NCBI GenBank assembly: GCA_937900305.1
Contig: CALCCV010000474.1
Location: 1-5,879, forward strand
From: an uncultured Pseudobdellovibrionaceae bacterium
Lineage (GTDB): Bacteria; Bdellovibrionota; Bdellovibrionia; Bdellovibrionales; Bdellovibrionaceae
Direction: 5' to 3'
Length of the DNA stretch: 5,879 bases
In this document: in pieces, positions 5,722 through 5,879 of the stretch
Numbering within the stretch: the stretch's first letter is position 1
Layout of the letters: every line of letters begins with the position of its first letter
The notes under the pieces: model-generated
The model's database searches: none
What the model saw: only the letters and a program-made list of their open reading frames with translations
What the model was told of the DNA's origin: nothing
Position numbers and translations under genes: made by a program

Positions 5722-5879
5722 GTGACTTCAAGTCTGAATTCCGTTTTGAAATCTATTTTAATATCAGTTCTGACGTTTGGTGCGGCTTCGATGGTTGCGG
5801 CAGTGCCTGTTTGGGCCAATGCTCGACCCGATGTGGTCGGTGGTCATCTTTCAGATCCGCCAGGGTATTTCGTTTCGTT
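5722..5879 (+). CDS. Secreted protein with signal peptide, N-terminal fragment (possible trypsin-like protease)
   Basis: GTG 5722 follows a strong GGAGG (5710-5714) with 7-nt spacing, and the frame is open for 52 codons to the window edge. The peptide starts MTSSLNSVLKSILISVLTFG and has a Sec-type signal: a single Lys, a hydrophobic core of about 17 residues, and a plausible cleavage after VWANA (residues 30-34). The mature start reads RPDVVGGHLSDPPGYFVS. The VVGG and, about ten residues later, 'YFVS' resemble the 'IVGG...Y-W-VSL' beginning of S1-family (trypsin-like) proteases, in which the freed Ile/Val-Val-Gly-Gly end activates the enzyme. No catalytic residue falls inside the window, so this is a hint only. 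It lies 98 bp after the helicase and may have its own transcript. Confidence 0.6.
   Translation, partial: MTSSLNSVLKSILISVLTFGAASMVAAVPVWANARPDVVGGHLSDPPGYFVS

Overview
The window holds five or six coding regions on two kinds of DNA. From about position 300 to the end it looks like a compact bacterial chromosome of intermediate GC content, with short gaps, GTG/TTG starts, and ordinary housekeeping or envelope genes. The wording of the PhoD-like and DEAD-box proteins reminds me of Bdellovibrionota (predatory-type relatives of Bdellovibrio). That is an impression from family resemblance, not a search result. The first roughly 300 bases are much more AT-rich. They encode, on the minus strand, what looks like the start of a flagellar rod/hook/hook-associated protein and the tail of another ORF, in a style more like an AT-rich Campylobacterota genome such as an Arcobacter relative.

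Layout. 1-87 (-): N-terminus of a flagellar axial protein, running off the left edge. 142 to about 310 (-): C-terminal tail of an unidentified AT-rich ORF. About 299-1309 (+): PhoD-like metallophosphatase with an intact catalytic domain, but cut off at its 5' end exactly where the AT-rich DNA begins. 1386-2561 (-): bacterial poly(A) polymerase (PcnB-type). 2562-2696: divergent intergenic region with a 14-bp tandem repeat and a good sigma70-type promoter. 2697-3530 (+): alpha/beta hydrolase, probably leaderless. 3593-5623 (+; open to GTG 3527): DEAD-box RNA helicase with an extra low-complexity insertion in RecA domain 1 and a long RGG-rich tail. 5722 to the end (+): start of a secreted protein with a signal peptide, possibly a trypsin-like protease.

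The hydrolase and helicase form a tight pair and are probably co-transcribed. The poly(A) polymerase is read divergently from them, so an RNA-tailing enzyme and an RNA helicase lie on either side of one intergenic region. Both belong to RNA-decay biology in well-studied bacteria, but nothing here proves a joint function. I see no tRNA, rRNA, CRISPR array, insertion sequence or defence system. The points most worth a second look are the compositional junction near position 300, the helicase insertion, the likely leaderless start of the hydrolase, and a hairpin that would bury the ribosome binding site of the last gene.
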